Shown here piece after piece: positions 1 through 5,263 of a stretch of 5,263 nucleotides of DNA (positions are counted from its first letter, which is position 1; every line of letters starts with the position of its first letter). The DNA is taken from positions 1 through 5,263 of the forward strand of contig JARXAV010000333.1 of NCBI GenBank assembly GCA_029865665.1, in the 5' to 3' direction. The notes beneath the pieces are model-generated. The model did not search any database. It saw only the letters and a program-made list of their open reading frames with translations, and was not told the DNA's origin. A program made the position numbers and the translations under genes. This DNA is from Flectobacillus sp. (GTDB lineage Bacteria > Bacteroidota > Bacteroidia > Cytophagales > Spirosomataceae).

Positions 1-132
1 ACGAAAAGCTGGCTTCGGTTTTGCTTCCTCCACCGCAGGAATTTCCGCTGGAGTTTCTGCTACAGGTTCGTCTGATTTTGGTTCTTCAATCACTTCTGGA
101 TTTACATCCGTAGAAGGCTTTTTGAACTTCGG
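1..132 (-). repeat. 132-bp tandem repeat, copy A (inside nuoI)
   Basis: One full 44-codon unit. Read on the minus strand it encodes a basic-aromatic block (PKFKKP), an acidic linker, and ends in KPKPAFR at the window edge. It differs from copy C by 4 of 132 bases and from copy B by 13. The array may continue beyond position 1. Confidence 0.95.
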
Positions 133-1269
133 ACGGAAAGCTGGCTTGGGTTTCGCCTCTTCCACCGCAGGAATTTCCGCTGGGGCTTCTGCTACAGGCT
201 CGTCTGACTTCGGTTCTTCAATCACTTCTGGGTTTGCATCCGTAGAAGACTTTTTGAACTTCGGACGAAAAGCTGGCTTCGGTTTTGCTTCCTCCACCGC
301 AGGAATTTCCGCTGGAGTTTCTGCTACAGGTTCGTCTGATTTTGGTTCTTCAATCACTTCTGGGTTTGTATCCGTAGAAGGCTTCTTGAACTTCGGACGG
401 AAGGCAGGCTTGGGTTTCGCCTCCTCCGATACAGGGCTTACCGCTTCTGTTGTTGGAACAACTGTTTCAGCATCACTTCCCTCCTCTTTTACGACTGGCT
501 TTTTGAAAGCAGGTCTAAAAGCAGGTTTTGCTTTTGGCGTTTCCTCGCTCGATGGCAATTCTACCTTAGGTTCTTCCGCTGGAGTTTCATCAACTACTTT
601 GGCTACCGCAGGACGAGCAGTTGGTCTGAAAGCAGGCTTGGCAACTGGCTTCGGATTTTCGTCTGCTGAAGGTACAGATTTAGCCGTCTGTTTTTTGAAG
701 GCTTCTTTTTCAAGCATATATTGCTCGTATAAGTCTTTTTTCTCCTGAGCTTCTTCTGATGAAAGATTACCAAAAGCGAAGTTAAGTTTCGTAACATCAA
801 ACTCTGTAAAGTCGTAATCTTTAGCCATCGTCAGACACTCAGTCGGGCAAACCGTCGTACACAAACCACAAAAGCAACATTTTGCCATATCAATATCGAA
901 CTTAGCGGCATACAAACGAATAGCCGAGCCATCCGACGCATGACCAACAACACCCGTCGCCTTAATTGGTTCAATTTCGATACAATCCACAGGACAGACT
1001 TTCGCACATTTATCACAGACAATGCAATCGTCCATTTCGTTGTGCAATTGATAACGTCCATTATCAGGTACGGGTAATAATTCTTTAGGATACTGCGTGG
1101 TTACAATACCCGTTTTTTGATCAAAGTAGGATTCATTGCCCACAAACATTGGCTTGCGGCTTCTTCTTGCTTGAAGTAAATGTCTAAAAGATAGACTCAA
1201 ACCCTTTAGGGATGACGCAATACCTTCCTTTACATTACCCCAATACGTATTATTTGCTCCCTTTTGCAT
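1..1269 (-). CDS. nuoI: NADH-quinone oxidoreductase subunit I with long repetitive C-terminal tail (3' partial)
   Basis: NuoI is the peripheral-arm subunit of respiratory complex I that passes electrons through clusters N6a and N6b towards quinone. The visible 423 residues contain two ferredoxin motifs, C82-x2-C85-x2-C88-x3-C92-P and C131-x2-C134-x2-C137-x3-C141-P, so all eight cluster ligands are present. The N-terminal part (about 9-75) matches the usual membrane-associated NuoI segment. The domain ends near residue 165, followed by a charged, probably helical stretch (170-193). From about 195 onward the protein is a Pro/Ala/Lys/Glu-rich, probably disordered tail with PAFR motifs ending at R215, R252, R291, R335, R379 and R423. 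NuoI proteins are usually about 150-200 residues, so this one is more than twice as long, and no stop codon is reached in the window. ATG at 1269 is the first possible start, because an in-frame TGA lies at 1278-1276 and an SD-like AGGTG precedes the start by 7 nt. The gene is not preceded by nuoH. Confidence 0.95.
   Translation of the reverse strand, partial: MQKGANNTYWGNVKEGIASSLKGLSLSFRHLLQARRSRKPMFVGNESYFDQKTGIVTTQYPKELLPVPDNGRYQLHNEMDDCIVCDKCAKVCPVDCIEIEPIKATGVVGHASDGSAIRLYAAKFDIDMAKCCFCGLCTTVCPTECLTMAKDYDFTEFDVTKLNFAFGNLSSEEAQEKKDLYEQYMLEKEAFKKQTAKSVPSADENPKPVAKPAFRPTARPAVAKVVDETPAEEPKVELPSSEETPKAKPAFRPAFKKPVVKEEGSDAETVVPTTEAVSPVSEEAKPKPAFRPKFKKPSTDTNPEVIEEPKSDEPVAETPAEIPAVEEAKPKPAFRPKFKKSSTDANPEVIEEPKSDEPVAEAPAEIPAVEEAKPKPAFRPKFKKPSTDVNPEVIEEPKSDEPVAETPAEIPAVEEAKPKPAFR
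133..264 (-). repeat. 132-bp tandem repeat, copy B (inside nuoI)
   Basis: Middle copy, 13 differences from copy A and 13 from copy C. By codon, 10 of the 13 A/B differences are synonymous; the replacements are Thr/Ala, Val/Ala and Pro/Ser. Confidence 0.95.
265..396 (-). repeat. 132-bp tandem repeat, copy C (inside nuoI)
   Basis: Third exact-length copy. It is almost identical to the non-adjacent copy A (4 differences, three of them in the Val/Thr-Asn codons), which points to duplication of a 264-bp double unit or to gene conversion. Confidence 0.95.
397..660 (-). repeat. degenerate older units of the PAFR repeat (inside nuoI)
   Basis: The first ~30 bp (from 397) match the repeat start, and resemble copy B more than A or C. 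Beyond this the DNA similarity fades, but the protein still shows PAFR ending at residues 291, 252 and 215, spaced 39 and 37 residues apart instead of 44. The tail therefore seems to have grown from the conserved domain outwards, with the freshest copies furthest from it. Confidence 0.75.
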
Positions 1270-1276
1270 GTGTATT

Positions 1277-1281
1277 CACCT
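1277..1281 (-). promoter_or_regulatory. Shine-Dalgarno-like site of nuoI
   Basis: The minus strand reads AAAGGTGAATACAC directly before ATG; AGGTG lies 7 nt from the start. The TGA within this stretch (1278-1276) is in frame with nuoI, so translation cannot start further upstream. This fixes the start of nuoI and is notable because the other complete genes here have no such site. Confidence 0.5.
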
Positions 1282-1397
1282 TTATACAAGGTAGTATAAA
1301 ACCAATTGCTAACACCCTCAACAACCGACCTTACCTTGCAATCTATATTCGTTTATCACGAACGATTCTGGATTTGATGCGGTCGTTCAGTAAACTA

Positions 1398-1405
1398 CAA
1401 AACTA
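1398..1405 (-). promoter_or_regulatory. possible Bacteroidota -7 box for nuoI
   Basis: The minus strand reads TAGTTTTG, an exact fit to the TAnnTTTG -7 element of Bacteroidota housekeeping promoters, about 130 bp before the nuoI start. I could not find a TTG -33 element at the usual distance, so this is a weak call based on a short motif. Confidence 0.25.
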
Positions 1406-1592
1406 CTTATAAAATACTGTTTTTGACCGCTTTTTCTTGTTTTTATGATAAGCCCATCCGACTTTCCTTTCCTGATACGTTCAAAGGAATAACAGAAATA
1501 GTCGCTCTAGCATTCATTTTTAAGCTTGGAAATTCAATTAAAAAAATGAACTCGGTGTCTTTGTAGCCGAACAAGATACAAAGAACCAGAAT

Positions 1593-1608
1593 GTTACTAA
1601 AAAAAGCT
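1593..1608 (-). repeat. 16-bp inverted repeat, left arm
   Basis: The minus strand reads AGCTTTTTTTAGTAAC, identical to the plus strand at 1941-1956. It overlaps the AT hairpin at 1597-1622. Confidence 0.8.
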
Positions 1609-1940
1609 TACATTTTTTTTAGCAAAAAAGAAAAAACTTTTTTCATCTTTTTCCCCTAATTTTTAACATTGTTTTTAGAAATTTCTTATCTTAATAGAAC
1701 GAAAACCCTTCTAACAAAACCCTATTTGAGCCATTCTGAACTAATTCAACAAAAACAGTATAATTACGAACCTTAGTCCTTTTTTTTGTCCAAAAAAAAA
1801 TATCAAAAAACATAAAAATAAGTATTTTCACTTATGTTGTTTGAAATAATAATCCTTTTCTAAAATAGTCTGCTTGTTTTTGAAAAATGCCTCTTATCCA
1901 TTGGCTATTCTTCCAAAAAATGATAAAAATTATTAAAAAT

Positions 1941-1956
1941 AGCTTTTTTTAGTAAC
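1941..1956 (+). repeat. 16-bp inverted repeat, right arm
   Basis: The plus strand reads AGCTTTTTTTAGTAAC, about 100 bp before the start of the gene at 2054. A shorter version, TTTTTTTAGTAA, occurs at 2572-2583, just ahead of the transporter gene. Confidence 0.8.
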
Positions 1957-2053
1957 GTTTAGCCCTTTTTTCAGTCATTTGGTACTTGTTTTTTTTCTTA
2001 TAATCTTTCGTAAAAATTAACATATAGCAAAACACTTTGTCTCATCATACATT

Positions 2054-2464
2054 ATGGAAAATACAACATTTAAACAGCAGTTTTTAACTTCTAATTTATA
2101 TACAAGTACCAATGAGGTAGAAATTTTGGATGCCTTAGTAGATAACGGTCTTTTTCCAAAACAGTTCGAACGCACTCAAGTTTTCTCTTTCTTGAAGGAT
2201 GAGGATTTTTACTTAATTATCTTCATGGTTAGTGCTACAGGTCACAGAGGATTTCTGATGTATAAGGTAATGGACTTTTCGGTTCATTTAGAGGAACTAT
2301 ATATGCTTTCGTCAACGTTCAGAGGCTTAATGAAAGCCGTGGAAGACAACTATCCGTATCGTATGGCAAAGCACAAAATAGATGAGATTATTGGCATGGC
2401 TGCAACGTTCAGAGCCTTGTTTCATAAGACAATAGATGCGGACGATTATTCGAACGCTGCCTAA
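2054..2464 (+). CDS. hypothetical protein, 136 residues, family not recognised
   Basis: I do not recognise this protein. It is a complete frame from ATG to TAA, with normal amino-acid composition and its own terminator, so it is very probably real. It has no signal peptide and no clear membrane helix, so it should be cytoplasmic. Residues 21-31 look helical. Residues 50-76 look like a β-hairpin (FYLIIFMVSATG, then RGFLMYKVMDF). Residues 78-127 look helical. Two similar motifs, STFRGLMKA (87-95) and ATFRALFHK (117-125), lie 30 residues apart; their DNA shares the 12-mer CAACGTTCAGAG. The acidic C-terminus ends in DADDYSNAA. No SD site precedes the ATG, which is common in Bacteroidota. Terminators or divergent promoters separate it from both neighbours, so context gives no functional hint. 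Confidence 0.82.
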   Translation: MENTTFKQQFLTSNLYTSTNEVEILDALVDNGLFPKQFERTQVFSFLKDEDFYLIIFMVSATGHRGFLMYKVMDFSVHLEELYMLSSTFRGLMKAVEDNYPYRMAKHKIDEIIGMAATFRALFHKTIDADDYSNAA

Positions 2465-2490
2465 AAGCATACACTTCAGCACACCAACAC

Positions 2491-2526
2491 AGAGCTATTC
2501 CGACATGGAGTAGCTCTTTTTGTTTT
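2491..2526 (+). terminator. intrinsic terminator after the 136-residue gene
   Basis: AGAGCTATTCC (2491-2501) pairs with GGAGTAGCTCT (2507-2517) over 11 bp with one T-G wobble and a GACAT loop. It is followed by TTTTGTTTT. It begins 27 bp after the stop codon and separates this gene from the transporter. Confidence 0.9.
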
Positions 2527-2552
2527 AAAGCCTATTTAAAAATCGGGAAAGC

Positions 2553-2565
2553 AAAACAGTATTTT
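2553..2565 (+). promoter_or_regulatory. shared 13-bp motif upstream of the sugar transporter
   Basis: AAAACAGTATTTT lies about 65 bp before the transporter start. The same 13 bases occur on the minus strand at 1411-1423 upstream of nuoI, next to the possible -7 box there, and the first 10 occur again at 1752-1761. All three are non-coding. A role as an upstream promoter element or binding site is an inference. Confidence 0.3.
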
Positions 2566-2631
2566 TTTGTTTTTTTTTAGTAATATTATCTCGCACTATT
2601 ACCATTTTCATATTCTAACAGCTTATCCCCC

Positions 2632-3948
2632 ATGAATCAAAACACCAAAATTTTCGTTTGGGCATTATCCGCTGCCTTAGGTGGCTTTCTTTTTGGCTTT
2701 GATACCGCAGTGATTTCAGGTGTCGAACAAACACTCCAACAACTCTGGCACCTGGATGCCTTTCAACACGGTTTAACGGTTTCCATTGCCCTTATCGGGA
2801 CAGTATTTGGGGCAATGTGTGGAGGCATGATTGCTGATAGCTTAGGACGTAAGAAATCCTTGTTTTTCATTGCCGCACTGTATCTATTCTCCTCTATTGG
2901 AACTGCGTACGCTTACGACTGGACTATCTTCTTAATTTTCCGTTTCTTGGGAGGTTTTGGCGTTGGGGTTTCTTCCGTAGTAGCTCCCTTATACATTACC
3001 GAAATTTCGCCCGCTGCCAAAAGAGGCAGACTTGTTGCCATCTTCCAATTCAATGTCGTATTTGGTATTTTAATGGCTTATTTGTCGAACTACCTATTAT
3101 CGGGTGTTGGACAAGAAGACTGGCGTTTAATGTTGGGTATCCAAGCAATTCCATCAGCGATTTATATCGTACTGGTCATTTTTATTCCAGAAAGTCCCCG
3201 TTGGTTACTCCTTAAAAAAGGAGATATTAACAATGCTCGCACCATCTTAAATACCATCGGTGAACCCGATGTCGAAAAAACCATTCAATCCATCCAACAA
3301 AGTAGTAGCCAAAGCAATACCCCTTTGTTTCAGAAAGCATACAGTAAACCGATTTTATTAGCGGTACTTTTTGCGGTATTTAATCAGGTATCTGGCATCA
3401 ATGCCATTATTTACTTTGCCCCACGGATTTTTGAAATGGCAGGAATTGGCAAAAGTTCCGCCCTACTTTCCTCCGCAGGAATTGGCTTAATCAATTTGGT
3501 TTCAACCTTGATTGGCATTAGTATGATTGACAAATTCGGAAGAAGAGCTTTGATGTTTGTGGGTTCAGTAGGTTTAATTATCACGCTTCTCTTGGTTGCT
3601 CAGGCATTTGGTTCAGAGCAAATGGGGATGAATGTACCTTTTTATCTATTTGCGTACATTGCCTTTTTTGCGTTCTCACAGGGGGCAGTTATTTGGGTAT
3701 TTATTTCTGAAATCTTCCCGAACGAAGTCCGTGCAAATGGGCAAGCATTAGGGTCATTTACCCACTGGTTTATGGCGGCAGCCATTGCTTTTACGTTTCC
3801 GTACATTGTAGAAACCTTTGGAGGAAGTTTCGTTTTTGCCTTCTTTGCCTTTATGATGTGTCTGCAATTATTGTTCGTCTGGAAAATGATGCCAGAAACA
3901 AAAGGCAAATCGCTTGAAAATATGGATACGCCACTTATGATGCACTAA
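2632..3948 (+). CDS. sugar porter family MFS transporter (sugar:H+ symporter)
   Basis: This 438-residue inner-membrane protein has the usual size of the family and about 12 membrane helices in two halves, with a cytoplasmic loop near 190-238. Sugar porter signatures appear in order: GGFLFGFDTAVISG in helix 1 (17-30, with D24 matching the proton-coupling Asp27 of E. coli XylE), DSLGRK (69-74), RFLGGFGVG (104-112), PLYITEISPAAKRGR (119-133), PESPRW (186-191), NQVSGINAIIYFAP (251-264), DKFGRR (300-305), a helix 10 block W355 to P363 with SEIFP, and PETKGKSLE (421-429). By comparison with XylE, Q139, Q252, N257 and W355 keep sugar-binding positions, but XylE Gln288 is N251 and Gln415 is H378. Import of a hexose or pentose is likely; the exact sugar cannot be read. 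The ATG sits directly before helix 1, as expected; no SD site is visible. No sugar-metabolism gene adjoins it. It is monocistronic between two terminators. Confidence 0.95.
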   Translation: MNQNTKIFVWALSAALGGFLFGFDTAVISGVEQTLQQLWHLDAFQHGLTVSIALIGTVFGAMCGGMIADSLGRKKSLFFIAALYLFSSIGTAYAYDWTIFLIFRFLGGFGVGVSSVVAPLYITEISPAAKRGRLVAIFQFNVVFGILMAYLSNYLLSGVGQEDWRLMLGIQAIPSAIYIVLVIFIPESPRWLLLKKGDINNARTILNTIGEPDVEKTIQSIQQSSSQSNTPLFQKAYSKPILLAVLFAVFNQVSGINAIIYFAPRIFEMAGIGKSSALLSSAGIGLINLVSTLIGISMIDKFGRRALMFVGSVGLIITLLLVAQAFGSEQMGMNVPFYLFAYIAFFAFSQGAVIWVFISEIFPNEVRANGQALGSFTHWFMAAAIAFTFPYIVETFGGSFVFAFFAFMMCLQLLFVWKMMPETKGKSLENMDTPLMMH

Positions 3949-3988
3949 AAAAAGAACGCCCTGACTCACATCGGGGCGTTCTTTTTTT
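3947..3988. terminator. bidirectional intrinsic terminator
   Basis: GAACGCCC (3954-3961) pairs with GGGCGTTC (3974-3981). Three further inner pairs (TGA with TCG, one wobble) leave a CTCACA loop. A seven-A run precedes the stem and a seven-T run follows it, so the hairpin works on both strands. It lies between the converging transporter and YceI-like genes and even overlaps the last bases of the transporter stop codon. Confidence 0.92.
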
Positions 3989-4005
3989 AGTACTTAAACG
4001 AATTA

Positions 4006-4557
4006 TTATTTCTTTTCAAAAGGTAGTAACGTAAACTTCGTTTTCACGGCAATGAGTTCTGCAATTTTAGAAAACACGAGTTTAGGAACTTCAATTTTGT
4101 GGTCAACCAATTTTACATCAAAAGCACAGACTAAGGTGATTTTTTGATTTTCGATTGTTAACTTTCCTTTCAAATCACGATTTTGGACAACCCCATGAAT
4201 CGTCAATTGACCTTTTGCCGTAACATCAAACGTTCCATTTTTGGTAAAGTCTATTTTATCCACCAATTTCCCCTTGAATGTCCCCACAGGAAACTTTTCC
4301 GATTCCATGTAGTTTTCATTAAAATGTTCCTGCATTAATTTATTCGGAAAATCAAAAGCGGTCATTTTCATACTTACAACCAAATCATTGGTTGCTGTAT
4401 TTAAAATAACACCTACGGTTTTGTTCGTTGCAGTGATATTTTCAACGGGAGTTTCAGAAAAGAAACTCGTTTCACCTGACTTGGTAGCGTAAAGCTGCCC
4501 GAAGCTTTTTCCTGTTATCAACACGAAAAGAGCGATTAATTTTACTGCGTTTTTCAT
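4006..4557 (-). CDS. secreted YceI-like domain protein
   Basis: This 183-residue protein starts with a signal peptide: K2 and K6, a hydrophobic core LIALFVLI (7-14), and probable cleavage after SFG at 20. There is no lipobox Cys, so the mature protein is probably periplasmic and soluble. The rest looks like one YceI domain, a small β-barrel (lipocalin-like fold) that binds isoprenoid lipids in characterised members. Family-like features are the MTAFDFPNKLMQEHFNENYM segment (65-84), FPVGTFKGK (89-97), the GQLTIHGV strand and turn (116-123) and C-terminal β-strands to TKFTLLPF. The start is supported by the signal peptide; no SD site is seen. It lies 127 bp downstream of the DUF5777-like gene on the same strand, with no clear terminator between, so co-transcription is possible. 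Ligand and exact role are unknown. Confidence 0.85.
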   Translation of the reverse strand: MKNAVKLIALFVLITGKSFGQLYATKSGETSFFSETPVENITATNKTVGVILNTATNDLVVSMKMTAFDFPNKLMQEHFNENYMESEKFPVGTFKGKLVDKIDFTKNGTFDVTAKGQLTIHGVVQNRDLKGKLTIENQKITLVCAFDVKLVDHKIEVPKLVFSKIAELIAVKTKFTLLPFEKK

Positions 4558-4666
4558 AAGAAATTTGTTTTTACTACCACCTACGCAAAAAGCCCTGATT
4601 TAGACTTTTGTAATGATGTTGAATTATAGATTTTGGATTACTACTTAATAGCTAATAAGCTAAATC

Positions 4667-4676
4667 CGAAATTTCG
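4667..4676. repeat. 10-bp perfect palindrome between the YceI-like and DUF5777-like genes
   Basis: CGAAATTTCG lies 9 bp after the stop codon of the DUF5777-like gene on the minus strand. No T-run follows on either strand, so it is not a standard terminator. It may be a protein-binding site or chance. Confidence 0.4.
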
Positions 4677-4684
4677 CATCACTA

Positions 4685-5263
4685 CTAACGATGTGTGTTT
4701 TTAGACTTTTTATCGAAACTAAAAGTACGAGACATATTGAAACCATAGAATATACCACCATCGCTCCATTGTTTGGTTGTTTGGGCAATAAATTGACGCT
4801 CAATCATTCCTCTTGAATTTGAGAAATGTAATTGAAAGACGTGTCCCCCCGTTTCAATATCAAAGCCAATCGCTAAAGAATTATGGTAATTGCTGTCACT
4901 TGGACGATTCAACACAGAATAATACTCCGCACTTATGCTCAAACGCTTATTCAGTTTAATACGTCCACCAGCACCCAAGGCAAACATATTATTAGGCGTT
5001 GAAACGGTTTCGGCTTTATTAAAATGTAGCACGGTAGGCATCAATTGTAAAGACAGGCGTTCGTTAAACTTTCTTGCTAACAAAATTTGTCCTGTATAGG
5101 TCATTCGTTCTGTATTACTGTAATACTTCATAACCGTACCCGACTCTAAGGTAGAACCTGTTTCGACAGTACTAACGGCGGTACTTCCATAAAGTGCCAC
5201 AGACAAAGGACTTTTATTCGATTGACGCAAGAGTTTATATTTGGCATAAAAATCATACATTTT
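4685..5263 (-). CDS. DUF5777-like outer-membrane β-barrel protein (5' partial)
   Basis: The 192 visible residues are the C-terminal part; the frame stays open to the window edge. An ATG at 5260 is only an internal Met, since the sequence around it (YDFYAKYKLLRQ) corresponds to a mid-barrel strand of the family as I remember it. Alternating polar and hydrophobic β-strands separated by short turns fit an outer-membrane barrel: RMTYTGQILLARKFNERLSL (53-72), MFALGAGGRIKLNKRLSISA (93-112), and a conserved-looking GFDIETGGHVFQLHFSNSRG block (133-152). The last strand, GIFYGFNMSRTFSF (170-183), is aromatic-rich and is followed by a short basic end. Assignment to DUF5777 rests on recall of the family pattern, not a search. 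Its function is not known. It is upstream of the YceI-like gene and probably works in the same envelope process. Confidence 0.78.
   Translation of the reverse strand, partial: KMYDFYAKYKLLRQSNKSPLSVALYGSTAVSTVETGSTLESGTVMKYYSNTERMTYTGQILLARKFNERLSLQLMPTVLHFNKAETVSTPNNMFALGAGGRIKLNKRLSISAEYYSVLNRPSDSNYHNSLAIGFDIETGGHVFQLHFSNSRGMIERQFIAQTTKQWSDGGIFYGFNMSRTFSFDKKSKNTHR

Larger units (their letters stand above)
1270..2053. other. 784-bp gene-free AT-rich divergent intergenic region
   Basis: I find no convincing gene, tRNA or known RNA here. The stretch is strongly AT-rich with many A and T runs. It should hold the promoters of nuoI (leftward) and of the gene at 2054 (rightward). Visible structure includes an inverted repeat GAACGA/TCGTTC (1360-1365 and 1383-1388), an AT hairpin CTAAAAAAA/TTTTTTTAG (1597-1605 and 1614-1622), a T8/A8 palindrome (1780-1787 and 1792-1799), and ATAAGT/ACTTAT (1818-1823 and 1830-1835). 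It also holds both arms of a 16-bp inverted repeat and two copies of AAAACAGTAT. No SD site precedes the ATG at 2054. Confidence 0.7.

Noticed and set aside
1..396. CRISPR-like array from regularly spaced repeats
   Set aside because: The period is 132 bp with no unique spacers; the whole unit repeats and is an in-frame coding tandem repeat.
122..748. Long plus-strand open frame with Gly/Ser/Phe-rich repeats (FGRKAGFGFASSTAG type)
   Set aside because: It is antisense to the nuoI tail. Base differences between copies are mostly synonymous in the nuoI frame, and the minus frame is continuous with the conserved ferredoxin domain.
603..1061. Two minus-strand frames (603-800 and 831-1061) overlapping nuoI
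   Set aside because: They are in other frames of the same strand as the conserved NuoI domain and have no recognisable protein features.
1212..1412. 66-residue plus-strand frame across the nuoI start
   Set aside because: It overlaps the nuoI 5' end and its SD site in antisense and shows no family features or ribosome-binding site.
1597..1622. AT-only hairpin as a terminator or small RNA end
   Set aside because: The stem is almost purely A/T with no GC core and no clear transcript leads into it, so I kept it only as intergenic structure.
2001..2039. Promoter for the gene at 2054 from TAATCTTTCG or ACACTTTG
   Set aside because: Neither fits TAnnTTTG exactly and no TTG lies at a proper distance.
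3642..3908. 88-residue minus-strand frame inside the transporter
   Set aside because: It is antisense to the helix 10 to C-terminal part of a clearly conserved transporter.
4621..4666. Hairpin candidates around TAGCTAATAAGCTA as a terminator after the DUF5777-like gene
   Set aside because: Stems are 4-5 bp and compete with one another, and no T-run follows on the minus strand.

Overview
This window looks like a low-GC chromosome segment from the Bacteroidota (Bacteroidetes), most likely a Cytophagales-type aerobe. The NADH dehydrogenase subunit I has the long linker between its two Fe-S motifs that is seen in that phylum. A DUF5777-like outer-membrane barrel and a YceI-like secreted protein sit together, a pairing I associate with this group. 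Most genes have A/T-rich start regions without a Shine-Dalgarno sequence. The phylum call is an inference from protein families and gene style; I cannot name a genus.

Layout. From 1 to 1269 (minus strand, 3' end outside the window) lies nuoI. A normal two-[4Fe-4S] ferredoxin-type subunit of respiratory complex I carries a very long C-terminal tail rich in Pro, Ala, Lys and Glu. The tail holds six PAFR motifs, the last ones in a 132-bp (44-residue) tandem repeat that runs off the window edge. From 1270 to 2053 is a gene-free, very AT-rich divergent region of 784 bp with several inverted repeats. From 2054 to 2464 (plus) is a 136-residue protein I do not recognise, closed by a strong hairpin terminator. 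From 2632 to 3948 (plus) is a 12-helix sugar:proton symporter of the major facilitator superfamily. It ends at a hairpin with an A-run on one side and a T-run on the other, which should stop transcription from both directions. From 4006 to 4557 and from 4685 to the right edge (both minus) are a secreted YceI-like protein and, upstream of it, the C-terminal part of a DUF5777-like outer-membrane barrel.

How the genes fit together. These are mostly separate transcription units: nuoI (respiration), an orphan small protein, a sugar importer, and an envelope pair. Only the YceI/DUF5777 pair looks like a possible operon. The most unusual object is the repeat tail of NuoI. Its copies differ mainly at synonymous positions, so the tail is really translated and selected in this frame. 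Second in interest are short sequence motifs shared between the intergenic regions (a 16-bp inverted pair and a 13-bp motif), which may be regulatory. I see no mobile element, CRISPR array, tRNA or rRNA.
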